From: an uncultured Planctomycetota bacterium
GTDB taxonomy: Bacteria > Planctomycetota > Planctomycetia > Pirellulales > Thermoguttaceae
NCBI GenBank assembly: GCA_902786505.1
Contig: CADACS010000010.1
Span: forward strand, 1 to 55,358
DNA: 55,358 nt
Direction of reading: 5' to 3'
This document shows positions 24,201-36,584 of the stretch, one piece after another (position 1 is the first letter of the stretch; each line of letters opens with the position of its first letter). Both the position numbers and the translations under genes were made by a program. The notes beneath the pieces are model-generated. The model made no database searches, was not told the origin of the DNA, and saw nothing but the letters and a program-made list of their open reading frames with translations.

Positions 24201-25206
24201 AAACACGCTTTTAGAGATTGGAACTAAGCTTTTAGGCGCTCTAGCAACGTTTGATGAATCCTTTGGGCACGTTACAAAGACAGTTCAAGCAGTCGTTAAA
24301 GGACTTGACTATCTATGGGGAGCGTTAGAACGATTTGTCAAATGGCTTGATTCCGATGAACAAGGTGAGGAAGGTGAACAAGGGAAAGAAAACGAACAAG
24401 GGAAAGAAGGCAAGCAAGGAGAAGAAGACAAGCAAAGTGGGGAAGATGAACAAGGGAAAGAGGGGAAGAAAAAGAACAGGTGGTTTAAGAAAACCTTGAA
24501 GTCGGTTAAGGACGCCGCTATGCGTGCTGCCGCTGTTATGGTGAACCCACTTGGCGCGGCCCATGACTCCGTAGAAGCCACAATTGAATACGCAAAGCAA
24601 CCTAGTCAAGGAGAATTAGCGGAGCTAGGAGTTCAAAATGGAATATTGATGAACCATGTTATAGCTAGCGGCAATCTTGCAAGAAAGTTCTACGAGACTG
24701 GTGAGATCGACGACGAACTCTACCAGAAATCTACATACGCCTTTGACGGTCTTACAAAGGACGACCTGGTTAAATATCTTAACGACGAATCGAACCGAGA
24801 CGAAATTGAGGACGTGATCGCTTTTCGGGACAAACTCGCAGGCGGCAAATATTGGCAAGGGTACAAGAGTCTCGAAGGCGGCGCTCCGGCGACCGACGAA
24901 ACAATTAACGACGTTTTAAAGACGTTGCAAAACATCTATGTTCAGAACTTAAAAGATTACGAAGAACTCGTCAAAACAGCGAACGCAACAGAAGAAACAG
25001 CGGAAAACACGCGCGAGAAGTTGGATAAGAATCACGCAATAACCGAAGGCCCTCTCTGGGACGCTCTCATGCGTAGCGCAAACAAGTACAACCCGACGGG
25101 CGCCGGGACGGAGGCGGCAAACGACGCAGAATGGGGCGAACCGTCGCGACAATACGGACGTTTCGCCGCTGAAGGCGCGCGTCAACAGAATTGGGGCAGG
25201 AGATAG
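21271..25206 (+). CDS. Tape measure protein with duplicated N-terminal domains
   Basis: A 1,311-residue protein that sets tail length. The N-terminal third is unusual. An approximately 150-residue helical domain occurs twice (about 40-205 and 285-420), both copies containing 'Y(I/V)xSxxFDxxGEPTxxL...IP..F'. Each copy is preceded by the linker motif described in the findings, and Pro/Gln-rich spacers lie between. About 570-740 is coiled coil. About 870-915 is hydrophobic (AAGALAGPVGAVITAITAVV), the usual membrane-active part of tape measures. About 1035-1070 is a low-complexity EQGKE/GEE repeat. The last 250 residues are helical. Identification rests on size, position and the hydrophobic core. 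Confidence 0.85.
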   Translation: MAEQPKSNGGVGADLSNTPNFDNAGKDVAKEVDYSSAGAEKERIVEEVREAIRSHIAGNYNRLKGNFLGKVGQGKSREYSLEWLVDSLVATLRLQAEDSLRPIIDKEWMENNWDDHKQLLFRHLSRVDADEIAKDYVYSMLFDKNGEPTDDLREFVFTTFMPDIRKGYEPQYSREEYKKYIPESFSKNQKAKVLKYVDELYDVLESHPQDSQSDVVPEPSQSADNAQQSQAESEIGADLADVPSAPEAGAVVSDVPEPPQPAESAQPPMPSESQAPAQEPADAIGQEVDDQVKSFLDSIYDEAVKYATVKKPRKDSFDSFISDLPFYLTTALKKRKIGGKNREAKNERAQKYILSRYFDEHGEPTKELEKLIEEVQPIWPNSNVEFDVETFRNQIPAWFGTDAKDKAIRLFREYAIAQLENGTAQSAPSTPSPNANPSPSQNPAEENPGSSIKIPDFIDFAYHKDSLGYEPFDVTKMKKEPEYGEGSATAEHEDNRKRTQAFAESFLEANPFASDRRIRQEARKNGVDITATKWLDAVRERIFSATGFAPTPAQQQIGDALYSLLDNLNADDETRSQYILDLETQGAIFDRQPTKAGFFDRHIKSSEYNKRKEAVEQELVQKESRQKTVLGEMQTAAANGDKEEVERLQKELKELQKEIANLNATFQRLRLGFKDFDTPKEKADDYAGKAKELMEELKSGIDSMTGQWKGEKPMSPELEAYVRTDDEGKRRRILGGTKGRDRQNEDELIAQYIVGEEQKKERQKFQKKAEKEYRRYRYAQRGEKIGGAIGRPLAWLGDTLQRSGSYFEGEFSDDLSRKAQEERMLGASTGRRTRGKVKGWINDSLAYGSRSLGSVESGIGKFFSASKGVLGKVGGAMGTAAGALAGPVGAVITAITAVVTAIKWGVKQIDASVQKAFQSAPFNGRIAAAKMQYEGEEFSRKQRFAAGTEESSVELIEAWSKLREETLEMRIAWRNLINTLLEIGTKLLGALATFDESFGHVTKTVQAVVKGLDYLWGALERFVKWLDSDEQGEEGEQGKENEQGKEGKQGEEDKQSGEDEQGKEGKKKNRWFKKTLKSVKDAAMRAAAVMVNPLGAAHDSVEATIEYAKQPSQGELAELGVQNGILMNHVIASGNLARKFYETGEIDDELYQKSTYAFDGLTKDDLVKYLNDESNRDEIEDVIAFRDKLAGGKYWQGYKSLEGGAPATDETINDVLKTLQNIYVQNLKDYEELVKTANATEETAENTREKLDKNHAITEGPLWDALMRSANKYNPTGAGTEAANDAEWGEPSRQYGRFAAEGARQQNWGRR

Positions 25207-25210
25207 TCTA

Positions 25211-27568
25211 ATGCACGTCGTGTACAACGGAGTAACGATCTATCGCGCCATGACGACCTCTTGGGAGGAGACCGTCGAATACGATAGTTCCGGAATGAAT
25301 ATGATCGGCAACACGATTAGAATGTCGTTCGAGGGCACGGTCTTCCCTTTGCGCCTATTCCAGAATCCAACGCTTTTTCTCCCGTCGCCGAACAACACCA
25401 ATATCGGGCTTCTCACAGACGCCGGAGGCGAAAACGCCGTAACGAGTTCTTTCAACTACCGTCTCAATGTGCTGTTGCGGCAACTCTCCATGCCGCGCGG
25501 CGTGTTCCTAGTGAACGACGACGTTCGCGACGCGCCTATATTTGAGGCGTATCCGCAGTACGACGCTGAAGGGAACCAGCCGAAAATAGGGACTGCCGAT
25601 TTAGACGATAGGCAAAAACGCAATCTTGACGTCGCAGGCGGTCCGAAACCTGTTTCCTTGTCGGTTCTTCAGGTCGTCAATCAATGCGCGCGAGTCGCCT
25701 TTACGATTGAAATACATAAAATCCGTTGTCTCGGCGGCGAGACGTACGCGGACGGCGTGAATCAGCTCGGCGCAAACCCGAAAGACGGGTTTGTCGTTTC
25801 CAATCGTTGCTGGACGGAAGAGACGCTCGACGACAACTTCTATACGACGCGCACCTTTACTGGCAAGTTGCGCATTTCGTCGATCGAAAAAAGCGTTCAT
25901 TTCTATCGTCATATGTATTATCCGCCTCTTGAAGACGGGTTTCGGCGTTCGAGCGTTCGCTTTTCAGAATCGGAAAACGGACTGGAATTGTCTTATACCG
26001 TAACGGATAAGCAAGTCCGAATTGCGGCGCCGTACCCAGCGACCGCGTTCTCCGGCAACGTTTCTTACAATATCATCAACGGCGCCAATATGCAGTTCAG
26101 CATGAACATTACGATGGTCGGACGACCTGACGCGCCTAAGAAAATGCTAACGGCGCGCGCGGCTCAGGCGGTGCAGAAAAAGCTCGTCGCCGTCGCAAAG
26201 AACGCCAACGGGTTTATTGAAAAATACAACATCTCTGAAAACCTTGGCGATCCGCCGTCCGTTTCGGTCTCCGTAAACGTTCAACTCTACGCAAAAACAA
26301 AAAGCGCAAATTCAAACTCAAAAGACAAGCCCGACGTCGCTCAACTCTACTCGCCTTGTCTGGATCTTATTGGCGACCCGGTGGAGTTTGAAGAGGAGAT
26401 GGAGTACGACAATGTTGTTCATGTTTACAACCGTTTCCAATCGAAAAAGCCTGACGCATACGGATACGAAATTTTCAGCGCCTATACGGACGAGACTCAA
26501 GCGGACGAAGAACAAACTGGCGAGAGGAATAACGAAGACAAAGAAGGTTCGACAAAGAACCCTGAAGCGTACGGATTTATCAAGTGCATGGCGACCGCGC
26601 CGTGCGCGCTAATGAAGCCGGTTACGTCGCAGACAGGCGCGATGACTTCCGAACTTGAGGACTATTCGACGAAAGTCTACAAAGACGAAAGCGACGCGAA
26701 TTATCCAACGGAACAATCGAACGTCCAAGAGGACGTCTTCGATTATCCTTACAGCGTCTACAAGAGCGATATTACCTACGACGTTGATTTAGCGCGTTTC
26801 GTCTTACCTCAGGCGAAACTCAAAGAATCGGAAACCGTCAACGCGGCGGAAACCGCCGAACAAATCAAAAGTAAGACGGCGGAACTCGAAGAGAAGCGCG
26901 AACAGTTGGAAACGCTGAAAGAGGAGTCGCAGGACTCCCTTTGCGGAATTACGACGGAGCCGCCGACGGGAGAGAACAACGAGAACAACGAGGGCGACGG
27001 AAACGAGAACGCTGAAGGCGAAGACGAACAATCCGAACGAGAAACGCAGATCGAACAATTGAGCGATCAGATCGAAACGCTCGAAAAGGAGATCGCCGAC
27101 CTTCGCAATAAGATCAGCACGACGCGCGTTATTGAAGTCGCGCGTCCGATCGCTCGCGCGCGCGTCGTTATTGAGGCGGAACGGTTCGGACGCTTGCCGG
27201 AAATGCCCGACCCCGACGCGATTATTACGACGTCCGGAGACGATCCAATTATCTTTACGCCCCTTAAACATGAGATCACGCTTTGCGAACCTCGCGCGGC
27301 GCGGAATAACGACGGCGTTTCCTACTCTTGCATAGGGACGTATGAATACGTCATGTCTCGCCCATTTAAAAAGGGGGACGAAGTGTGGTTGCTTTCTAAT
27401 CCGACGTTTCAATCGGAATGCTATTACCCGAAGAAGACGTTGGAGAACGGTACGATTACAAAAGACACGGACGCGCTAACCGCGCTTTACAACGGGACGC
27501 AATTAGCGCACGAAGACTTTGCGCCCAAAACAGAAAAGGAAACCCCAGCGTTATCTATGGAGAACTAA
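25211..27568 (+). CDS. Large tail/baseplate protein with coiled-coil insert
   Basis: This 785-residue protein lies directly after the tape measure, the position of distal tail or baseplate hub proteins. The first 400 residues are beta-rich (MHVVYNGVTIYRAMTTSWEE; TGKLRISSIEKSVHFY). About 555-655 is a strong coiled coil interrupted by an Asn/Glu-rich acidic loop (GENNENNEGDGNENAEGEDE). The C-terminal 130 residues are again beta-type. No enzymatic motif is seen. GGAG precedes the ATG at 25211. The family was not recognised; the structural role is inferred from position. Confidence 0.65.
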   Translation: MHVVYNGVTIYRAMTTSWEETVEYDSSGMNMIGNTIRMSFEGTVFPLRLFQNPTLFLPSPNNTNIGLLTDAGGENAVTSSFNYRLNVLLRQLSMPRGVFLVNDDVRDAPIFEAYPQYDAEGNQPKIGTADLDDRQKRNLDVAGGPKPVSLSVLQVVNQCARVAFTIEIHKIRCLGGETYADGVNQLGANPKDGFVVSNRCWTEETLDDNFYTTRTFTGKLRISSIEKSVHFYRHMYYPPLEDGFRRSSVRFSESENGLELSYTVTDKQVRIAAPYPATAFSGNVSYNIINGANMQFSMNITMVGRPDAPKKMLTARAAQAVQKKLVAVAKNANGFIEKYNISENLGDPPSVSVSVNVQLYAKTKSANSNSKDKPDVAQLYSPCLDLIGDPVEFEEEMEYDNVVHVYNRFQSKKPDAYGYEIFSAYTDETQADEEQTGERNNEDKEGSTKNPEAYGFIKCMATAPCALMKPVTSQTGAMTSELEDYSTKVYKDESDANYPTEQSNVQEDVFDYPYSVYKSDITYDVDLARFVLPQAKLKESETVNAAETAEQIKSKTAELEEKREQLETLKEESQDSLCGITTEPPTGENNENNEGDGNENAEGEDEQSERETQIEQLSDQIETLEKEIADLRNKISTTRVIEVARPIARARVVIEAERFGRLPEMPDPDAIITTSGDDPIIFTPLKHEITLCEPRAARNNDGVSYSCIGTYEYVMSRPFKKGDEVWLLSNPTFQSECYYPKKTLENGTITKDTDALTALYNGTQLAHEDFAPKTEKETPALSMEN

Positions 27569-27570
27569 TA

Positions 27571-27915
27571 ATGAAAATTCGAGTAACAGACAACGGCTTG
27601 CCGCGCTCTGTCGCGACGACCGACGAACTCCCGGAAACCGCCTACCTTGGCGCGTTGATTTTCTGCGAAGCCGATTCGACGCTTTACGTCTACAACGGCG
27701 AAGAGTTCGCGGCGGTAACGAGCGTTGAAACGGGAGAAACGAGCGGTTCGACAAACGTATCCCAACTGACGGTCTATTCCAAGGTCGGCGATCTGCCGTC
27801 CGAGGGTGCGACGGAAGGCGCGTTCGTCTACGTTGAATCGACGAAAGCGCCGTACCTCTATACGGGTTCGGCATGGAAGAAAGTCGGCGTCGACGCAACC
27901 GGAGGCGAGTCGTGA
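27571..27915 (+). CDS. Small tail protein with duplicated beta unit
   Basis: The start is the ATG at 27571, just after the upstream stop. The 114-residue product contains two similar halves: DELPETAYLGALIFCEADST-LYVYNGEEFAAV and GDLPSEGATEGAFVYVESTK-APYLYTGSAWKKV. Each follows 'lP..a..ga.vyve.t..lY.y.g..w..v', the pattern of small fibre-tip or neck repeat units in phage tail proteins. It probably decorates the tail or fibre. Confidence 0.65.
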   Translation: MKIRVTDNGLPRSVATTDELPETAYLGALIFCEADSTLYVYNGEEFAAVTSVETGETSGSTNVSQLTVYSKVGDLPSEGATEGAFVYVESTKAPYLYTGSAWKKVGVDATGGES

Positions 27916-28432
27916 ATCTAAACGGCGCCCATCACGCGGAACTTTTGCGCCGCTTTGTCCTACGACTTCGCGGCGCGCTTAATCTACCTTCCGACTCTTG
28001 TTTTCCCGTCGACGAGCCGCGTTCGGTTCCCGCGCCGTCGTTGCCGGACAAAGCCTACATGGTCTCCTTTGAAGGCGCGTCCTTTAACTCCGACGGCGAT
28101 CAATGCAGAGAGCTGCTGATATCGAACGCCTATATCGACGTTACCTGCTTTAATCGGCTTCGCGCGTCGGACGAGTCGTCGCGCCGCAATAGCTTTATTT
28201 CAACGTTCGACACGAACCTCTTTGAAATGCAACGGCGCGTTATGCTTGCCCTTGTTGGCTGGCGTTTTGAACTCGACGGCGCCGACGATCTACAAATCGC
28301 CTCGACCGTCAAGGCAACGCGAAGCGCGAAACCAATGATCTTGGAAGCGGACTCGGGAGTTTTTGGAGCCTTCTTGTCGACGACGTTTTCCGTCGCCGTC
28401 GCAATTGACCTTTGTAATCAGGATTACAACGT

Positions 28433-28436
<4 letters not shown>
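27912..28436 (+). CDS. 174-residue tail-region protein with GTG start
   Basis: The GTG at 27912 overlaps the previous TGA (GTGA), and the in-frame upstream sequence is arginine-rich shadow. The product (MNLNGAHHAELLRRFVLRLR) has a helical N-terminus and a beta C-terminal part (AYMVSFEGASFNSDGDQCRE; TVKATRSAKPMILEADSGVF). It is coupled by ATGA to the large collagen-like gene. No family recognised. Confidence 0.6.
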
Positions 28437-33423
<4,987 letters not shown>

Positions 33424-33427
<4 letters not shown>

Positions 33428-34011
33428 GCCCGTCCTACAATATCGGTTCGTGCGCCTGTTGCGCTCCCGCGCCTTCGTTCCTTTCCGGAGGACAAATCTG
33501 GTTTAAGATCGACATGGCGTATACCCCGGTCTTTTCTGAGTCCGGACATTATCACCTTGGCTATCGGATAACGCCGACGTACGAGCTATTGAGCGCGTGC
33601 CCTATTCCGCCTGGGAGGGACTATCCGGATTATCGATCGTGGTTAGCCGTCGGAACTTCAACGTTATACGGCGGAGGCGAAGGGGAATACGACGATCCCG
33701 ATTTGTGGGTCGCACTCTTCAGATCGTTTAGCGGCTTAACGTGGCGGATCAACAACCCGCCTTCGGGAGCGCTCTACGATTCCCTTAGCTATACGAACTT
33801 TCAGAGTATGACAGCGACGGGGGATTTCCCGTTTACTTACGGCGGAACCAATTACGTCTTGCGGTTTGACGACTCGTCGTTCGATCGTTTACGACGTATC
33901 GACGGCGGGGAATGGTCGGACGAAGACGACTACGTAACGCGCGTCGTCTGGTATTGTTCGTATCAACCCGAGCCGGGCGTCTTCACTATCGTTAAAGGAA
34001 CGAACGAATGA
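33424..34011 (+). CDS. 195-residue tail-region protein
   Basis: Coupled by ATGA to the collagen-like gene. The product begins with a short cysteine cluster (GSCACCAPAP) and is then aromatic and beta-rich (QIWFKIDMAYTPVFSESGHY; NYVLRFDDSSFDRLRRI; VTRVVWYCSYQPEPGVF). It could be a fibre-associated or receptor-binding subunit. No family recognised. Confidence 0.6.
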
Positions 34012-34484
34012 CCCCTTGCAAATACGCGTCCCTTACGGACAAGGATTGCGGTTGCTCCGCGCGCGTTAAGCTCATACGCTGCGAAAACGCAGCGCGAACC
34101 GATCGATTCGCAGCGCTTTTCGACGCGGCGGCTCTGAACTCTAAGCGCGAAGACGGCGCGACGCTAACTCCGGAAAACTATTGCAACGCGACCCATTGCC
34201 AAGATTACGAAGCAAGCGCACCGTGCGTCTACGCGACCGTAACGAAACAGCCGTGGGCGGGTAAAGCCGTCGCTTGCGTCGTTGTCGAATGCCGATCACA
34301 AAAAGCTCTCGACGGCGGGCTGATCTGTTTCAAAGACAAAAACGGGGTTGAGTATCCCGGAGTCCGGCGTCCGTGCGACGAACAATTCAATTTGATACCG
34401 AACGCAGGCTATTTACACGTCAGATCGCGCTTCTGCAACGCGCTCTGGTGCCCGTTCTACCAAGCGAACGACAAAGAGGAATAA
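34008..34484 (+). CDS. Cysteine-rich 158-residue protein
   Basis: Contains about 15 cysteines, including DCGCSARVKLIRC, YCNATHCQDY, PCVYATV, CVVVECRSQ and FCNALWCPFY. Such spacing suggests either disulfide-stabilised extracellular structure or metal binding; the latter would be unusual at this density. It starts in an ATGA overlap with the previous gene. In a planctomycete phage a cysteine-rich tail-tip protein could interact with a cysteine-rich envelope (inference). No family recognised. Confidence 0.6.
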   Translation: MTPCKYASLTDKDCGCSARVKLIRCENAARTDRFAALFDAAALNSKREDGATLTPENYCNATHCQDYEASAPCVYATVTKQPWAGKAVACVVVECRSQKALDGGLICFKDKNGVEYPGVRRPCDEQFNLIPNAGYLHVRSRFCNALWCPFYQANDKEE

Positions 34485-34486
34485 CG

Positions 34487-34741
34487 TTGGAATACTACAC
34501 GAAGGAAGAATGCAAAGCGGCGTTGCGTTCCGTTAGCGCCGCGATCGACGAGAGCGAAGAGACGCTTGTTTCCGACGCGCGTCTCGAGAGTATGCTAGCG
34601 GAGTTTTTCTCCGCGATCCGTTTCGGGTACGGCGAATGTGAAATCTTGCAAGGGAAGCGTCGCCAGCCGAATCCGTACAACGCAACGGACGTTATCGCCG
34701 ATATTGACGCCGGACTGGACGGTATGCCGGGGGGAGAATAA
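34487..34741 (+). CDS. 84-residue protein with TTG start
   Basis: The TTG at 34487 is two bases after the preceding stop and has GAGG seven bases upstream; the in-frame ORF otherwise extends backwards inside the previous gene. The product is (M)EYYTKEECKAALRSVSAAID, helical and acidic, ending GLDGMPGGE. It is the last gene before the accessory metallopeptidase block. No family recognised. Confidence 0.6.
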   Translation: MEYYTKEECKAALRSVSAAIDESEETLVSDARLESMLAEFFSAIRFGYGECEILQGKRRQPNPYNATDVIADIDAGLDGMPGGE

Positions 34742-34746
34742 ATTTC

Positions 34747-35745
34747 ATGAGTCGAGGATGCAAAAAAACCGCCGTTTGGTATAATGGTAGAAGGTACGTC
34801 TGGGACGATCTTCACGCCGAGTTCGTGAGGTGGATCCGGAACCGTTTTGGGCGCCCCGTTTGCAAGTCGTATCGCGACGATCTTGCGCGTATGACTTCAA
34901 ACGAGGCGGCGCAGTTCGTTGGGAATGAGGTTGAGCGTAGAAACAGGAATCTCGTAACCAGAAGTGAACCGCGTTTAGAAAAGTCAATGGAATTCTCTTC
35001 GCGAGGTAGAGAACCACACGAAGAACAGACCATAGGTAATGGCAGAAACAACGAATCGTCTTTATTGACAACGTTACGCGACTCGTTGGACTATGCCACG
35101 TTGCCAAGAGGTTTTAAGGTTTATATTGAAAGAGACGATCTAATAAAGTATGCCAAGAAAGAGCTCGAAGTTGAACATCCGGAAAATTTTTATGGAGTCG
35201 CCCCAATCGAAGTAATAAATGCTGTCAACGCCGAGCTATTTCGCGCGTATAAGATGTTTGAGGTCAGACCTCACATTACTGAAATGCATCCTTTCACAAG
35301 TCCTAGATATGAAGACTGGGCAGAACACCTTAAGGTGAGTGGTCGCACAGGGTTCAGGACGGTTGACAAATGGGGTAACGTCATGGACGCAGAATGCTGG
35401 AGAAGAAATGTAGCGTTCTTGTATAATGACGGTCAAACAGCGACAGCTGACTGGCGACATATCATTCGACATGAAATCGGGCACGCCTATTTTACAGGGC
35501 TTATGGCAGGATCTATGGCAAATGACAGGACAAAGGTGTATGCTAAAAGAACAAGAGATTATCTCCTCAGAAAATGGTTGTCACTCGCAAAAATAAATCA
35601 GACTGAGAAAGCGCTCTCTACTCGCGCGATCTTTAGTGTTGAAGAATTAATAGCAGAATCTTTTGCTGTTGTTCTGAGCGGGGTAAAAGACAACGATATC
35701 GCAAACGACGTCGTTCAAACAGTGTTAGACGGGTACAAGAAATGA
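34747..35745 (+). CDS. Zinc metallopeptidase-like protein B (HEIGH)
   Basis: A 332-residue divergent relative of the proteins at 6114 and 43998. The N-terminal mini-domain WYNGRRYVWDDLHAEFV and the helix SNEAAQFVGNEVERR are shared. The catalytic HExxH is in IIRHEIGHAYF (242-246), with a later VEELIAESFA helix (Glu ~304) as probable third ligand. The middle region (70-230) is not alignable by eye. The DNA from about 34,990 on is clearly AT-richer than the late genes before it, which suggests recent acquisition. It overlaps the small partner gene by four bases (ATGA). Confidence 0.75.
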   Translation: MSRGCKKTAVWYNGRRYVWDDLHAEFVRWIRNRFGRPVCKSYRDDLARMTSNEAAQFVGNEVERRNRNLVTRSEPRLEKSMEFSSRGREPHEEQTIGNGRNNESSLLTTLRDSLDYATLPRGFKVYIERDDLIKYAKKELEVEHPENFYGVAPIEVINAVNAELFRAYKMFEVRPHITEMHPFTSPRYEDWAEHLKVSGRTGFRTVDKWGNVMDAECWRRNVAFLYNDGQTATADWRHIIRHEIGHAYFTGLMAGSMANDRTKVYAKRTRDYLLRKWLSLAKINQTEKALSTRAIFSVEELIAESFAVVLSGVKDNDIANDVVQTVLDGYKK

Positions 35746-36023
35746 TCAGCATGAGCAAAGATTCTCCTCTTATAAAACTATTACGATTGAGACCAAGAGC
35801 AAGAAGAATTTTTTTCTCTTTTATGCCTGAAGACGGGTATACTGAGTCGCCTCTTGGCTGTTCCTGTTTTTACTCATGGGTTGTCCCCTCCGAGTTGTTT
35901 ACAGCAGAAGAAATTGAAGAGTTACGTAGGATCGACGAGATTTATTACCAAAGAGGTGAAGGACATCTCATCGCCAACTTCCTCCCTGACCAGTATCGTC
36001 CCGACGACGTGCCGCCGCTGTAA
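35742..36023 (+). CDS. Small partner protein B of the metallopeptidase cassette
   Basis: A 93-residue protein coupled to the metallopeptidase by an ATGA overlap. It carries the cassette signature ELFTAEEIEELRRID and the C-terminal ANFLPDQYRPDDVPPL, ending exactly at the stop like paralogue A (5921-6142). The N-terminus is longer and more basic (LRLRPRARRIFFSFMPEDGY) than in the other two. Function unknown; the strict pairing implies it acts with the peptidase. Confidence 0.78.
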   Translation: MISMSKDSPLIKLLRLRPRARRIFFSFMPEDGYTESPLGCSCFYSWVVPSELFTAEEIEELRRIDEIYYQRGEGHLIANFLPDQYRPDDVPPL

Positions 36024-36183
36024 CGGCTCCAGCTAATTCCCGAGTTCGCGCGGGCTTCGCGGACGCTTGACCAGAGGAACGATAGCGCGCTCTTTTTTGT
36101 CTGATGCGCGTGAATAAGGATGAGGACAATGGGGAGGATTGCGTATTTACGCAATTGTCTCCAATAGCAGGAAAGCTATCGAA

Positions 36184-36570
36184 ATGTCGAAGAGAAATCG
36201 CAAAAATCGTTCCCGAAACAATCGAGTCGTTCGTTATGCCATCAACCCCATTAAGCAAATTCAACCGCTCGGCGGCGGGGGAAACTCGCAAGGCGGCGCC
36301 GTCGGCAGTACAAAACCAACCGTCTACGACGACAAGGGCAACGAATACACGTGGGACGCCAAAAAAGGGAAATACATCGACTGGGTTCCAACTGGGCGCA
36401 CAGCCGTTCCACATTTCTATGAAGAATACCAGGCACAAAAACAGAGCGATCTTCAAGGGGTCTACGAAACGCCGGACGACGTTGCCTCCTCAAACGTCTC
36501 TAAGATCGTCGATCAAGCGCGCAACGCGCTAACGCTCCGCAAGAAAAGAAGTCGCGCAAGCCCGTCGTAG
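36184..36570 (+). CDS. Small protein sharing the metallopeptidase N-terminal module
   Basis: The start is placed at the ATG at 36184 (MSKRNRKNRSRNNRVVRYAI) behind AGGAAAG. The 128-residue protein has a basic, glycine-rich N-terminus, then VYDDKGNEYTWDAKKGKYI, which matches the 'Y-NGK-Y-W(N/D)--YG-YI' mini-domain at the start of all three metallopeptidases. TPDDVASSNVSKIVDQARNA follows, a weak form of the shared linker helix. It has no peptidase domain, so it may be a stand-alone version of the targeting or docking module. It lies just upstream of the giant gene. Confidence 0.6.
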   Translation: MSKRNRKNRSRNNRVVRYAINPIKQIQPLGGGGNSQGGAVGSTKPTVYDDKGNEYTWDAKKGKYIDWVPTGRTAVPHFYEEYQAQKQSDLQGVYETPDDVASSNVSKIVDQARNALTLRKKRSRASPS

Positions 36571-36584
36571 GCTGGAAAGAAGGC

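Noticed and set aside
36104..36532. Alternative-frame ORF over the 36184-36570 gene
   Set aside because: No ribosome site, low-quality composition, and the competing frame carries the shared Y-x-W module.
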